A DNA stretch of 13,044 nt from Actinomycetes bacterium. Its GTDB lineage: Bacteria > Actinomycetota > Acidimicrobiia > Acidimicrobiales > JAJYPT01. The stretch is from NCBI GenBank assembly GCA_021795135.1, contig JAJYPT010000030.1:1-13044 (forward strand), in the 5' to 3' direction. The notes beneath the pieces are model-generated. The model saw only the letters and a program-made list of their open reading frames with translations, searched no databases and had not been told where the DNA came from. The position numbers and the translations under genes are program-made. The first letter of the stretch is position 1. Each line of letters opens with the position of its first letter. This document shows positions 1-6,280 of this stretch, piece after piece.

Positions 1-1
1 T

Positions 2-55
2 CATAAAGTCACAGAGGGACAAGTTTTAGTAACAAAGTTTCACAATTTTAATTGA
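2..55 (+). CDS. Possible C-terminal tail of an upstream gene (FtsQ?), partial
   Basis: One plus-strand frame is open from the left edge to a TGA at 53-55 and gives about 17 residues ending VLVTKFHNFN. The other two plus frames hit stops at once or within about 30 bases. In Actinobacteria the gene immediately before ftsZ is usually ftsQ, whose last strand typically ends in a short hydrophobic 'VLV' type segment, so this could be its tail. The stop lies 39 bases before the ftsZ start, a normal operon spacing. The fragment is too short for a family assignment; it could also be non-coding. The identity is an inference from position only. Confidence 0.3.
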   Translation, partial: HKVTEGQVLVTKFHNFN

Positions 56-59
56 TATT

Positions 60-75
60 TAGCTTAGGTAAGCTA
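60..75 (+). promoter_or_regulatory. Small hairpin immediately upstream of the ftsZ ribosome-binding site
   Basis: TAGCTT (60-65) and AAGCTA (70-75) are perfect reverse complements separated by the four bases AGGT. The stem ends two bases before the ftsZ Shine-Dalgarno sequence. In RNA it would be a 6-bp stem with a 4-base loop, which could affect access to the ribosome-binding site. There is no T-run, so it is not a typical terminator. It is seen in the sequence, but a 6-bp stem can arise by chance. Confidence 0.3.
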
Positions 76-77
76 TT

Positions 78-85
78 AGGAGAGG
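78..85 (+). promoter_or_regulatory. Strong ribosome-binding site of ftsZ
   Basis: AGGAGAGG lies nine bases before a GTG codon at 95. This fixes the GTG as the ftsZ start; there is no competing in-frame ATG nearby. Confidence 0.8.
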
Positions 86-94
86 ATTGTTGTT

Positions 95-1189
95 GTGGCT
101 AATGCAACTCATAATTATATTGCAGACATTAAAGTAGTTGGAGTAGGCGGCGGTGGTACAAATGCTGTCAATCGGATGGTAGATAGTGGGCTCCAAGGGG
201 TTGAATTTATTGCAATAAATACAGATGCTCAAGCTTTATTGGTTAGCGAAGCTGACCTAAAGCTTGATATTGGCAAACAGCTAACTAGAGGATTGGGTGC
301 AGGAAGCGATCCAGATGTAGGACGACAAGCCGCAGAAGATCACAGAGACGAGATTGAAGAGGCCCTAAAGGGATCTGACATGGTCTTTATTACTGCAGGA
401 AAAGGTGGAGGTACTGGCACAGGAGCTGCTCCTGTGGTTGCTGAAATAGCGAAAAGCGTAGGAGCTTTAACTATTGGTGTAGTAACCCGGCCTTTTTCTT
501 TTGAAGGAAGACGCAGAGCAGTACAAGCCGAACAAGGAATTCAAAACCTAAAAGAAAAAGTTGATACCTTAATCGTTATTCCAAATGATCGTCTTTTGAG
601 TATCTCTAATGAAAAAACTTCAATGATGAATGCTTTTAGAATGGCAGATGAGATATTGCTACAAGGAGTACAAGGAATAACTGATCTTATTATAACTCCT
701 GGCTTGATAAATACTGACTTTGCTGATGTAAAGATGATCATGCGCAATGCTGGCACCGCTATTATGGGTATAGGAACCTCTTCAGGAGAAGGAAGAGCTC
801 TAAGTGCTGCTCGTGCTGCTATTACAAGTCCTTTGTTGGAAGCTTCTATAGAAGGAGCGCGAGGAATTTTGTTGAATATAGCTGGAAGTAGCGACCTTGG
901 ACTTTTGGAGGTGAATGAAGCTGCAGAAGTAATTCATTCAGCTGCCCATCCTGATGCCAATATTATTTTTGGAAGTGTTGTAGATGACGAAATGGGAGAA
1001 GAGGTAAGAGTTACAGTTATAGCTGCTGGATTTGATCGTTGGGAGGATCGTCCCAAAGAATTACCTATTCAAGAGGTTCCTGTGTCTACAACTACTTCTG
1101 CCTCGGATGAAAATTCTTATAACCCCACAGCACAAGATACACAAGTAGAAGACGAAGACGAGTTTGATGTACCTTCTTTTTTGAGATAG
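95..1189 (+). CDS. ftsZ: Cell division protein FtsZ (tubulin-like GTPase)
   Basis: FtsZ polymerises with GTP into the cytoplasmic Z-ring that recruits the division machinery. The 364-residue product has the N-terminal glycine-rich nucleotide loop (VGVGGGGTNAVN, about 16-26), the tubulin signature GGGTGTG at 104-110 followed by AAPVVAE, and the T7 synergy loop NTDFADVK near 206-213, which completes the GTPase site of the neighbouring subunit. The globular core ends near 316. A short acidic/polar linker leads to the conserved C-terminal peptide DEFDVPSFLR (355-364), the docking site for partners such as SepF. It starts with GTG at 95 behind a strong AGGAGAGG. It is the first complete gene of a co-directional block, with pgeF only three bases downstream. 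Length and motifs are typical. The linker is short, as in many small-genome bacteria. Confidence 0.98.
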   Translation: MANATHNYIADIKVVGVGGGGTNAVNRMVDSGLQGVEFIAINTDAQALLVSEADLKLDIGKQLTRGLGAGSDPDVGRQAAEDHRDEIEEALKGSDMVFITAGKGGGTGTGAAPVVAEIAKSVGALTIGVVTRPFSFEGRRRAVQAEQGIQNLKEKVDTLIVIPNDRLLSISNEKTSMMNAFRMADEILLQGVQGITDLIITPGLINTDFADVKMIMRNAGTAIMGIGTSSGEGRALSAARAAITSPLLEASIEGARGILLNIAGSSDLGLLEVNEAAEVIHSAAHPDANIIFGSVVDDEMGEEVRVTVIAAGFDRWEDRPKELPIQEVPVSTTTSASDENSYNPTAQDTQVEDEDEFDVPSFLR

Positions 1190-1192
1190 TCA

Positions 1193-1888
1193 ATGACGTT
1201 GGTGGCTGAAGTTTTATCTCCTTGGAGCTTTCCTAGTCAGATCAAGGTTACTTTTAGCGATAAAAGTTTTGGAGATCTATCTGGCAAGGTAGCTTCAAGA
1301 GATGAAGTTGTCAAAAACAGACTACGTCTGTGGAATGGACAATGGAACTGGGTAAATCAGGTACATGGAAATAAAGCTTTAGTTTTAGAGCAAAGTTCCA
1401 CCATTGAAGGCCAAGATGCCGATGCATTAGTTACAGATCAATTTGATCAAGGCCTAGGTATCTTTAGTGCAGATTGTGCTCCTGTTGCTTTTGCTAGCTT
1501 AGAAGGTATTTTGGCTATAGCCCATGGAGGGTGGAGGGGTTTAGTTGGAGGAATATTAGAAAATACGGTACAAAAGATGAGAAGTCTAGGTGCTAGTAAC
1601 ATTGAAGCTTTTTTGGGTCCTTGTATTCATTTTGAATGTTATGAATTTGGAGATGAGATAGAAATTTTAACCCAAAGACTAGGTCCCCAAATCATAGGAC
1701 TAACTAAAGATTCAAAAAAGTCTTTGAATATAGAAATAGCTGTGGAGACTATATTAAATAACATAGGTGTAAAACTTGTTGGACCTCCTATGTCATGTAC
1801 TAGTTGTGACTCTAGTTTTTTTTCTTACCGCAAGCATAAAGATAACTCTCGCCAAGCTATGGTTGTATGGAAAGATTCAAAGTTGTGA
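1193..1888 (+). CDS. pgeF: PgeF/YfiH family peptidoglycan editing factor (laccase-domain protein)
   Basis: This 231-residue cytoplasmic protein belongs to the YfiH/LACC1 'polyphenol oxidase' family. Its E. coli member PgeF removes L-Ser mistakenly built into the peptidoglycan stem in place of L-Ala; other members are purine nucleoside phosphorylases. The metal/active-site residues are all present: His58 in NQVHG, Cys95 in SADCAP and His111 in AHGGWRG. The family motifs LGPCI and CTSCD...FFSYR are also there (about 142-213). The ATG at 1193 is three bases after the ftsZ stop and no good Shine-Dalgarno is visible, so translation is probably coupled to ftsZ. The 3' end overlaps the start of yggS. 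Placement directly after ftsZ is the usual actinobacterial arrangement and fits a role in wall quality control. The family call is firm; the exact substrate is not shown by sequence. Confidence 0.92.
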   Translation: MTLVAEVLSPWSFPSQIKVTFSDKSFGDLSGKVASRDEVVKNRLRLWNGQWNWVNQVHGNKALVLEQSSTIEGQDADALVTDQFDQGLGIFSADCAPVAFASLEGILAIAHGGWRGLVGGILENTVQKMRSLGASNIEAFLGPCIHFECYEFGDEIEILTQRLGPQIIGLTKDSKKSLNIEIAVETILNNIGVKLVGPPMSCTSCDSSFFSYRKHKDNSRQAMVVWKDSKL

Positions 1889-2550
1889 CTGATATAGAGA
1901 TATCTAAGTCTTTGGTATTTCAAATACACCAGAATAAACAAAAAATATTTGATCGTATTTTAAAAGCTGGAGTGGATCCAAAAAATATAACTATAGTGGC
2001 TGTAACCAAGGGTTTTTCAATTCAAGCTATTCAAGCTGGAATACAAGAAGGCTTTTGTAATTTTGGGGAAAGTTATCCTAAAGAGTTAAATTTAAAAGCA
2101 TCGTCTATTAAAGATCCAATAAATTGGAATTTTTTAGGCTCAATTCAAAAAAGACATGTGGCATCTATTGCTAGTTTGGTTAGTCTTTGGCATAGTGTAG
2201 ATCGTATTGAAGAGGCCAAGACTATAGCTAAATATCGTCCTGGGGCCTCGATTCTTTTGCAAGTAAATACTAATGGGCAACCTCAACAAGGTGGATGTCA
2301 GATAGGTGAAGTTGAAACTTTGGTAGAACAATCTAGGTCAGAAGGTCTTGATGTAAAAGGACTAATGACTTTAGGCTTGAATAAAGATTTAAAAGCATCT
2401 CGTGAGTGTTTTCGTACTTTGGCTAAGCTGGGTCAAAAGTTGAATTTGGCTGAATTGTCAATGGGAATGAGTGATGATTTAGAAGTAGCAGTACAAGAAG
2501 GCTCTACAATGTTGCGTATAGGCAGAGCACTTTTTGGTTCTAGAGAGTAA
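1885..2550 (+). CDS. yggS: YggS/PROSC family PLP-binding protein (PLP homeostasis)
   Basis: The product is a cytoplasmic, single-domain TIM-barrel protein that binds pyridoxal 5'-phosphate and buffers its level, with no known catalytic activity. The PLP lysine lies in VAVTKGF (Lys42 from this start). The C-terminal signature LSMGMSDDLEVAVQEGST followed by MLRIGRALFG is clear, as are SVDR and GLMTLG. I chose GTG at 1885: it overlaps the pgeF stop as GTGA and has GGAAAG ten bases upstream. An ATG at 1867 would add six residues but has no ribosome-binding site. Two motifs are worn: FGES...KE replaces the usual FGEN..QE, and LGSIQKRHV replaces the usual IG.LQ.NK. The length (221 residues) is normal. 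The name is secure; the start is moderately sure. Confidence 0.9.
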   Translation: MTDIEISKSLVFQIHQNKQKIFDRILKAGVDPKNITIVAVTKGFSIQAIQAGIQEGFCNFGESYPKELNLKASSIKDPINWNFLGSIQKRHVASIASLVSLWHSVDRIEEAKTIAKYRPGASILLQVNTNGQPQQGGCQIGEVETLVEQSRSEGLDVKGLMTLGLNKDLKASRECFRTLAKLGQKLNLAELSMGMSDDLEVAVQEGSTMLRIGRALFGSRE

Positions 2551-2578
2551 TAAATTTAATTAAAATGAAGTGTGTAGT

Positions 2579-2585
2579 AGGAGGG
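2579..2585 (+). promoter_or_regulatory. Strong ribosome-binding site of sepF
   Basis: AGGAGGG, a near-perfect match to the anti-Shine-Dalgarno complement, lies nine bases before the ATG at 2595. It is the strongest such site in the division block and follows the block's longest gap (44 bases), so sepF is probably translated independently of yggS. Confidence 0.75.
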
Positions 2586-2594
2586 TTAGGATAA

Positions 2595-3143
2595 ATGGGA
2601 TCATTTATGCATCGAACCATGATGTATTTAGGTTTGGTAGATGAAGAAGAAGATTACGACAATTACGAAAAAGAAGGGTCTACTCCAAGGAACAGGGACG
2701 AACCAAATATCCTTGACCAAAAGAAAAATAATAATGATAATTCAAATTGGAATAAAACAACTCAAAGTCCTGCTATTAGGTCTTTACACAAAGAAGAAAA
2801 CAGTGCAGTTATTTCAACTACTTCCACACGTCAACCCGTTGTTCGTCCTTTGAACACCCCAACTCCTAAAGTTCATGTTGTATCGCCTACTCAATTTGGA
2901 GATGCCCAAGAAATTGGGGACCGCCTAAAAGAAGGTGAACCTGTTATTGTTAACTTACAAGTAGTACCTAAAGACTTAGCAAGAAGGATGATTGACTTTT
3001 GTAGTGGCTGTACTTATGTTTTAGGTGGAACTATGGAAAAAGTTGCTGACCAAGTTTTTTTACTTTCTCCTCAAAATGTTGAAGTACCAGTAGACGAAAA
3101 AAAGAAACTCCAAGAACGCTTAGGAAGACGAACTAAAAGTTAG
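2595..3143 (+). CDS. sepF: Cell division protein SepF
   Basis: SepF binds the C-terminal peptide of FtsZ, polymerises, and tethers the Z-ring to the membrane; in Actinobacteria, which lack FtsA, it is the main anchor. The 182-residue product begins with a short amphipathic stretch (MGSFMHRTMMYLGLV, 1-15), the expected membrane-targeting helix. A long acidic then Asn/Thr-rich disordered linker follows (16-90). The SepF core is at about 94-165, with the typical FGDAQEIGDRLKEG, PVIVNL and MIDFCSGCTYVLGG segments and ending in VFLLSPQNVEV. A basic tail (KLQERLGRRTKS) closes it. The ATG at 2595 sits behind a strong ribosome-binding site. The gene lies in the same block as ftsZ, with yggT nine bases downstream. 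Confidence 0.96.
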   Translation: MGSFMHRTMMYLGLVDEEEDYDNYEKEGSTPRNRDEPNILDQKKNNNDNSNWNKTTQSPAIRSLHKEENSAVISTTSTRQPVVRPLNTPTPKVHVVSPTQFGDAQEIGDRLKEGEPVIVNLQVVPKDLARRMIDFCSGCTYVLGGTMEKVADQVFLLSPQNVEVPVDEKKKLQERLGRRTKS

Positions 3144-3152
3144 GCGAGATAA

Positions 3153-3407
3153 ATGACAATACTTTGTGATATAGCCACTATTTACCTGTATGTGATAGTT
3201 GCAAGGGTAATTGTTAGTTGGTTTCCTATGCCTTCTCCCAATTCAGTATTTGCTTCGGCTATGAATATTTTAGATAGGGCAACTGAACCTGTTTTGGCAC
3301 CTGTTAGAAGACTTATTCCTCCAATTGGGGGAATGGGTTTAGATCTATCACCTTTGATTGTCTTGTTAGTAATACAGTTTGTGATTCTTCCTCTTCTTTG
3401 CTCGTAG
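3153..3407 (+). CDS. yggT: YggT family small membrane protein
   Basis: This 84-residue protein has two hydrophobic segments (about 5-24 and 62-82) joined by a loop with the family features SWFPMPSPN, a 'DRATEPVLAPVRRLIPP' stretch and GGMGLDLSPLIVLLVIQ. These match one YggT repeat. The function is not well established; the family is found next to sepF and divIVA in Gram-positive bacteria and is linked to membrane and division processes by context. The ATG at 3153 is nine bases after the sepF stop with only a weak GGCGAG upstream, so it is probably co-translated. The length is normal for the actinobacterial form, which has one repeat rather than the two of E. coli YggT. Confidence 0.9.
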   Translation: MTILCDIATIYLYVIVARVIVSWFPMPSPNSVFASAMNILDRATEPVLAPVRRLIPPIGGMGLDLSPLIVLLVIQFVILPLLCS

Positions 3408-3436
3408 TAGTTTTATCTATTTAGAAAGCGTTATAA

Positions 3437-4177
3437 ATGTCTAAACCTTCATCTCAATTGGATCAATCTCAACAAGATATAATTACAGCTGAAGAAGTAC
3501 GTAAGGTTGAATTTAGAGAAAAACGTAGAGGATATCATCCTCAAGACGTAGATGCTTTTTTGGAAAGGGTTGCTCGAGGAATTGAGAAACTACAAGCTAG
3601 AGAAGTCTCTGTTTCTGAATCTAGCGAAACTTCTCTAGCTTCAACAAAAGACACTTCTCAAATACAAACTCTGGATTCTCAAGATATTCCCAATGATGAT
3701 GGGATGTTGTTAAAAGCTTTAGTTTTAGCTCAAAGAACTGCTGATTTAGCATTAGAAGAAGCTCGTCAAGAAGCCTCTCGTATAGTGTCTGAAGCAGAAG
3801 CTAAAGTTGAACTAATGTTGACTGATGCAGAAAGTGAAGTTAGTAGGAATTATTTAGAAGGAACCCAAAATCTACGCAAGGAAGTTGATAGATTAAATGA
3901 ACTAAAAACTTCTCTAGAGGCCCAAGTCCAACAATTGCAAGATTATGTGTTTGAGCAGAAGAAAATTCTTACTGATTCTGTTGAATCAACTTCTAATTGG
4001 CTAAGGGAGAATTTCCTTGTTTTACAAGAGCCCCCAGTATTGCCAAATTCAATGGATTCTGAACAACCAGTATTGGATTTGGAAAAAGAATCCATAGGAG
4101 AAGAAGAACTAGATGAGTCTGTAGAAGTAGATACTAGCGAACCTGTGGGACAAGACCACATCTCGGTCAAAGAATAA
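3437..4177 (+). CDS. divIVA: DivIVA/Wag31-like coiled-coil polar growth protein
   Basis: DivIVA proteins sense negative membrane curvature at poles and septa; in Actinobacteria the homologue Wag31 directs polar wall synthesis. The 246-residue product carries the N-terminal DivIVA domain at about 15-54, with ITAEEVRKVEF, the membrane-binding RRGYHPQDVDAFL segment and a following helix. A Ser/Thr-rich, low-complexity linker (55-88) comes next, then a long heptad-rich coiled coil (about 90-178) that would drive oligomerisation. The tail is strongly acidic (about 200-246). The ATG at 3437 follows a weak AGAAAG and lies 29 bases after yggT. It is the last gene of the ftsZ block. The acidic tail is not part of the core family; its role is unknown. 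Confidence 0.92.
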   Translation: MSKPSSQLDQSQQDIITAEEVRKVEFREKRRGYHPQDVDAFLERVARGIEKLQAREVSVSESSETSLASTKDTSQIQTLDSQDIPNDDGMLLKALVLAQRTADLALEEARQEASRIVSEAEAKVELMLTDAESEVSRNYLEGTQNLRKEVDRLNELKTSLEAQVQQLQDYVFEQKKILTDSVESTSNWLRENFLVLQEPPVLPNSMDSEQPVLDLEKESIGEEELDESVEVDTSEPVGQDHISVKE

Positions 4178-4281
4178 GACTAAATTTTGTTTCTATAAAA
4201 TTTTTTATTAATACTAACTTTATTTTTATAATTTTATGTTTTTTGAAAAATAAGGTAGTATTATACACCTTTTAGTAATGG

Positions 4282-4737
4282 ATGGATTTCTTGATGGCAA
4301 AAATCTCAAAAGCAGAAACAACAACAAATTTGGACAATGGAACAAATGTCGCAAATGACCAAATGACTCCTGAATTTTTAGAGCAGCAAAAACAAAAACT
4401 TTTATCTGAAAGAGCTTCTTATGTTGAACAAGCTGCCTCTTTGAAGGCAGAAGCTGCTGCTTTGGCTGAAGATATGGAACCAGGTGACGTCCAATTTGAT
4501 GAGGAATCAGGCGAAGGTGGAACTACAACTATAGATAGAGAAAGAGATTTAGCTCTTTCTGCTCAAGCCGAAGCAGCCGTTGTAGAGATAGATTATGCTC
4601 TTCGCAAAATACCTTTGGGAACCTATGGAATCTGTGAAGGTTGTGGAAAGCCAATTTTGCCAGCTCGTCTTGAAGTTTTACCCCAAGCTCGCCTCTGTGT
4701 TGCTTGTAAAAGCGGAGGGCTATCCCGTCGTAGCTAG
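4282..4737 (+). CDS. TraR/DksA C4-type zinc-finger protein
   Basis: The 151-residue product has a coiled-coil N-terminal half and a C-terminal DksA/TraR zinc finger with Cys118, Cys121, Cys139 and Cys142 (spacing C-x2-C-x17-C-x2-C), within GICEGCGKPI and RLCVACK. DksA-family proteins enter the RNA polymerase secondary channel and modulate initiation. However, the coiled-coil tip here (about 64-84) is an acidic, Gly-rich stretch without the classical DxxDxA motif, so a DksA-like mechanism is not assured. The gene commonly sits between divIVA and lspA in Actinobacteria. The start is uncertain: ATG at 4282 gives MDFLMAK, while ATG at 4294 (MAKISK) has a GGATGG eight bases upstream. Its 3' end overlaps lspA. 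Confidence 0.85.
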   Translation: MDFLMAKISKAETTTNLDNGTNVANDQMTPEFLEQQKQKLLSERASYVEQAASLKAEAAALAEDMEPGDVQFDEESGEGGTTTIDRERDLALSAQAEAAVVEIDYALRKIPLGTYGICEGCGKPILPARLEVLPQARLCVACKSGGLSRRS

Positions 4738-5194
4738 GCACCAGACAAGAATATATTTATTATATGTAAAAGTTTTTTCAATTGCTCTGAGTGTAATTTT
4801 ATTAGATCAAGTTACCAAAGCTTTAGCCGTCAGGGTTTTATCAAAAGGACCAATTCATGTATTTGGTCCCTTGAGTCTTACTTTGCTTTACAATTCAGGC
4901 ATTGCTTTTGGCCTTGCTAAAGGAATGTCGGATGTAGTTATCCTATTGGCGGTATTGATTGTTTTATTTATTGGCTTTAGAGTCTCTAAAGCTTCTTCGA
5001 ATTGGTCTATCGTAGGATCAGGGCTACTGATGGGCGGAGCGATAAGTAACGTGATAGATAGGTTGATCAGACCCCATTTCGGAGTCGTTGATTTTATTGA
5101 TTTCAAATTTTGGCCAGTTTTCAATTTAGCAGATGCAAGTATAGTCATAGGTGTGGTGATGCTTGTCTTTGCAAGCTTTAAATCCCATGAATAA
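4697..5194 (+). CDS. lspA: Lipoprotein signal peptidase LspA (signal peptidase II)
   Basis: LspA is the membrane aspartyl protease that removes the signal peptide from diacylglyceryl prolipoproteins. Four hydrophobic segments and the family motifs are present: LLDQVTK, YNSGIAFGL, GGAISNVIDR, GVVDFIDF and FNLADASI. The two catalytic aspartates are those of VVDF and NLAD (132 and 146 in the 166-residue version used here). GGAISN replaces the more usual GGA.GN. The start is unresolved. GTG at 4697 (or TTG at 4700) is the last standard start codon in frame before the first membrane segment and makes a 41-base overlap with the upstream gene. GGAGGG at 4714-4719 has no ATG/GTG/TTG in frame after it. 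The frame extends up to 4595, but that would give an overlong N-terminus. The 3' end overlaps rluD by eight bases. Confidence 0.9.
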   Translation: MLLVKAEGYPVVARHQTRIYLLYVKVFSIALSVILLDQVTKALAVRVLSKGPIHVFGPLSLTLLYNSGIAFGLAKGMSDVVILLAVLIVLFIGFRVSKASSNWSIVGSGLLMGGAISNVIDRLIRPHFGVVDFIDFKFWPVFNLADASIVIGVVMLVFASFKSHE

Positions 5195-6131
5195 AAACTC
5201 TCAGTTATTATCTTTTGAAATACCGGCTGCTTTAGATGGTCAACGTATTGATAGAGCTCTTGCTATCTTGACCGGGTTTTCAAGATCTACAGTCAATAGG
5301 ATATGTTCTTTAGGTGGAGTTGAGCTATCGGGGAACAAAGTTAACTCTCCTAGTATAAAGATAAAAACTGGAGATTTGGTAATTATTGAAGCCCCTGAAA
5401 TAGTTTCTTTGCCACAGCCAGATCCTTTGGTAAAAGTAGAAATTGCATATCAAGACTCAGACGTTGTAGTTATAAATAAACAAGCTGGACTGGTCGTACA
5501 TCCTGGTTCGGGTAATACTAGTTCTACTTTGGTAAATGGCTTATTGGAACTTTTTCCTGATTTGGCTCAAGAAGAAGTTGGGGATCCAACTAGACCAGGT
5601 ATTGTCCATAGGCTAGATAAAGATACTTCTGGTCTTATGGTTGTTGCTTTGACCAAAATTGCTTATGAATCTTTGGTGTCTCAATTGAAAGATCGTTCTT
5701 TGGAAAGGCGATATTCAACTTTAGCTGTTGGGCACGTAAAAGGGCCAAAAGGCATTATAGATGCTCCAATAGCTAGATCTCACAGAGATCCAAAGCGTAT
5801 GGCCATATCTAACTCAGGTAAATTAGCACGTACCCATTATGAAGTTGTAAACTATTATAAGAGTCCTTTTTTAGCTTCTTTTTTGGAATGTAAACTAGAG
5901 ACAGGTAGAACTCATCAAATTAGAGTTCATCTAGAAACAATAGGTCATCCTGTAGTTGGGGATCCTCGTTATGGTAAAAGTAATAATGATTCTACTCCTA
6001 AGATAGAACGCATCTTTTTACACGCGAAAAGTTTAAGTTTTATCCACCCTAGGACTTTTCAAAGAATGAGTTTTTATGCTGAACTTCCAAAAGAATTAGA
6101 ACAGTTTTTGCAAAATATGAACAAAGACTAA
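5187..6131 (+). CDS. rluD: RluA/RluD family 23S rRNA pseudouridine synthase
   Basis: The enzyme converts specific uridines of 23S rRNA (helix 69 positions for RluD itself) to pseudouridine. The 314-residue product has an N-terminal S4 RNA-binding domain (about 9-65, RIDRALAILTGFSRSTVNRI), a linker, then the RluA catalytic domain. The catalytic Asp144 is in GIVHRLDKDTSGLMV, with VINKQAGLVVHPG before it and LETGRTHQIRVHL and GHPVVGDPRYG after it. I chose ATG at 5187, which overlaps the lspA stop within ATGAATAA; an in-frame TTG at 5163 would add eight residues but lies deeper in lspA. The lspA-rluD pair is common in Gram-positive bacteria and implies coupled translation. RluD versus another RluA-family specificity is inferred from context and the S4 domain. 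Confidence 0.93.
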   Translation: MNKNSQLLSFEIPAALDGQRIDRALAILTGFSRSTVNRICSLGGVELSGNKVNSPSIKIKTGDLVIIEAPEIVSLPQPDPLVKVEIAYQDSDVVVINKQAGLVVHPGSGNTSSTLVNGLLELFPDLAQEEVGDPTRPGIVHRLDKDTSGLMVVALTKIAYESLVSQLKDRSLERRYSTLAVGHVKGPKGIIDAPIARSHRDPKRMAISNSGKLARTHYEVVNYYKSPFLASFLECKLETGRTHQIRVHLETIGHPVVGDPRYGKSNNDSTPKIERIFLHAKSLSFIHPRTFQRMSFYAELPKELEQFLQNMNKD

Positions 6132-6180
6132 ATTGTTTTTGTCAAGAATGAGACTTTGAACCAAGAAATGGTTATAACTT

Positions 6181-6219
6181 AAAGTATCAATTTTATTGAA
6201 GTATCTAGTTTTATACTTT
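6181..6219 (+). repeat. Nested AT-rich inverted repeats in the rluD-bpa spacer
   Basis: AAAGTAT (6181-6187) pairs with ATACTTT (6213-6219). Within that span TCAAT/ATTGA form a 5-bp stem with a TTT loop (6187-6199), and AAGTAT/ATACTT (6199-6204, 6213-6218) is an alternative 6-bp stem. T-rich sequence follows, but there is no clean U-tract and the stems contain little G/C. It may be a weak transcription end after rluD or a chance product of AT-rich DNA. The rest of the 149-base spacer shows nothing else clear. Confidence 0.2.
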
Positions 6220-6280
6220 CTAAATTTTCTAAGTTTTTAAATCAATTGTCTTTATTGGCCTTTGGAGAAAGAAGAATTTG

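Noticed and set aside
541..756. Minus-strand open frame inside ftsZ
   Set aside because: It lies wholly antisense to a strongly conserved gene, shows no recognisable domain and is explained by codon structure.
2641..2853. Plus-strand frame rich in Lys/Ile inside sepF
   Set aside because: It is a frame-shifted reading of the low-complexity sepF linker with a biased, unstructured composition.
4154..4168. GACC/GGTC hairpin at the end of divIVA
   Set aside because: It lies within the coding sequence, has a 4-bp stem and is not followed by a T-run.
4182..4206. AAATTTT/AAAATTT stem with a T-run after divIVA as a terminator
   Set aside because: The stem has no G/C pairs at all and would be unstable; such matches are expected in this AT-rich spacer (4178-4281), where nothing else convincing is seen.
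4243..4264. TTGAAA and TATTAT as a promoter before the zinc-finger gene
   Set aside because: The two hexamers are only 10 bases apart, far from the needed 16-18.
4595..4696. Upstream extension of lspA to an ATG at 4595
   Set aside because: It would add 34 residues unlike any LspA N-terminus, read out of frame through the zinc-finger coding sequence.
5163..5186. TTG start for rluD at 5163
   Set aside because: An ATG at 5187 gives a normal N-terminus and a short overlap with the lspA stop; the extra eight residues come from shifted lspA codons.
6159..6173. AACCA/TGGTT stem-loop after rluD as a terminator
   Set aside because: The 5-bp stem is followed by ATAACTTAAA rather than a T-run.
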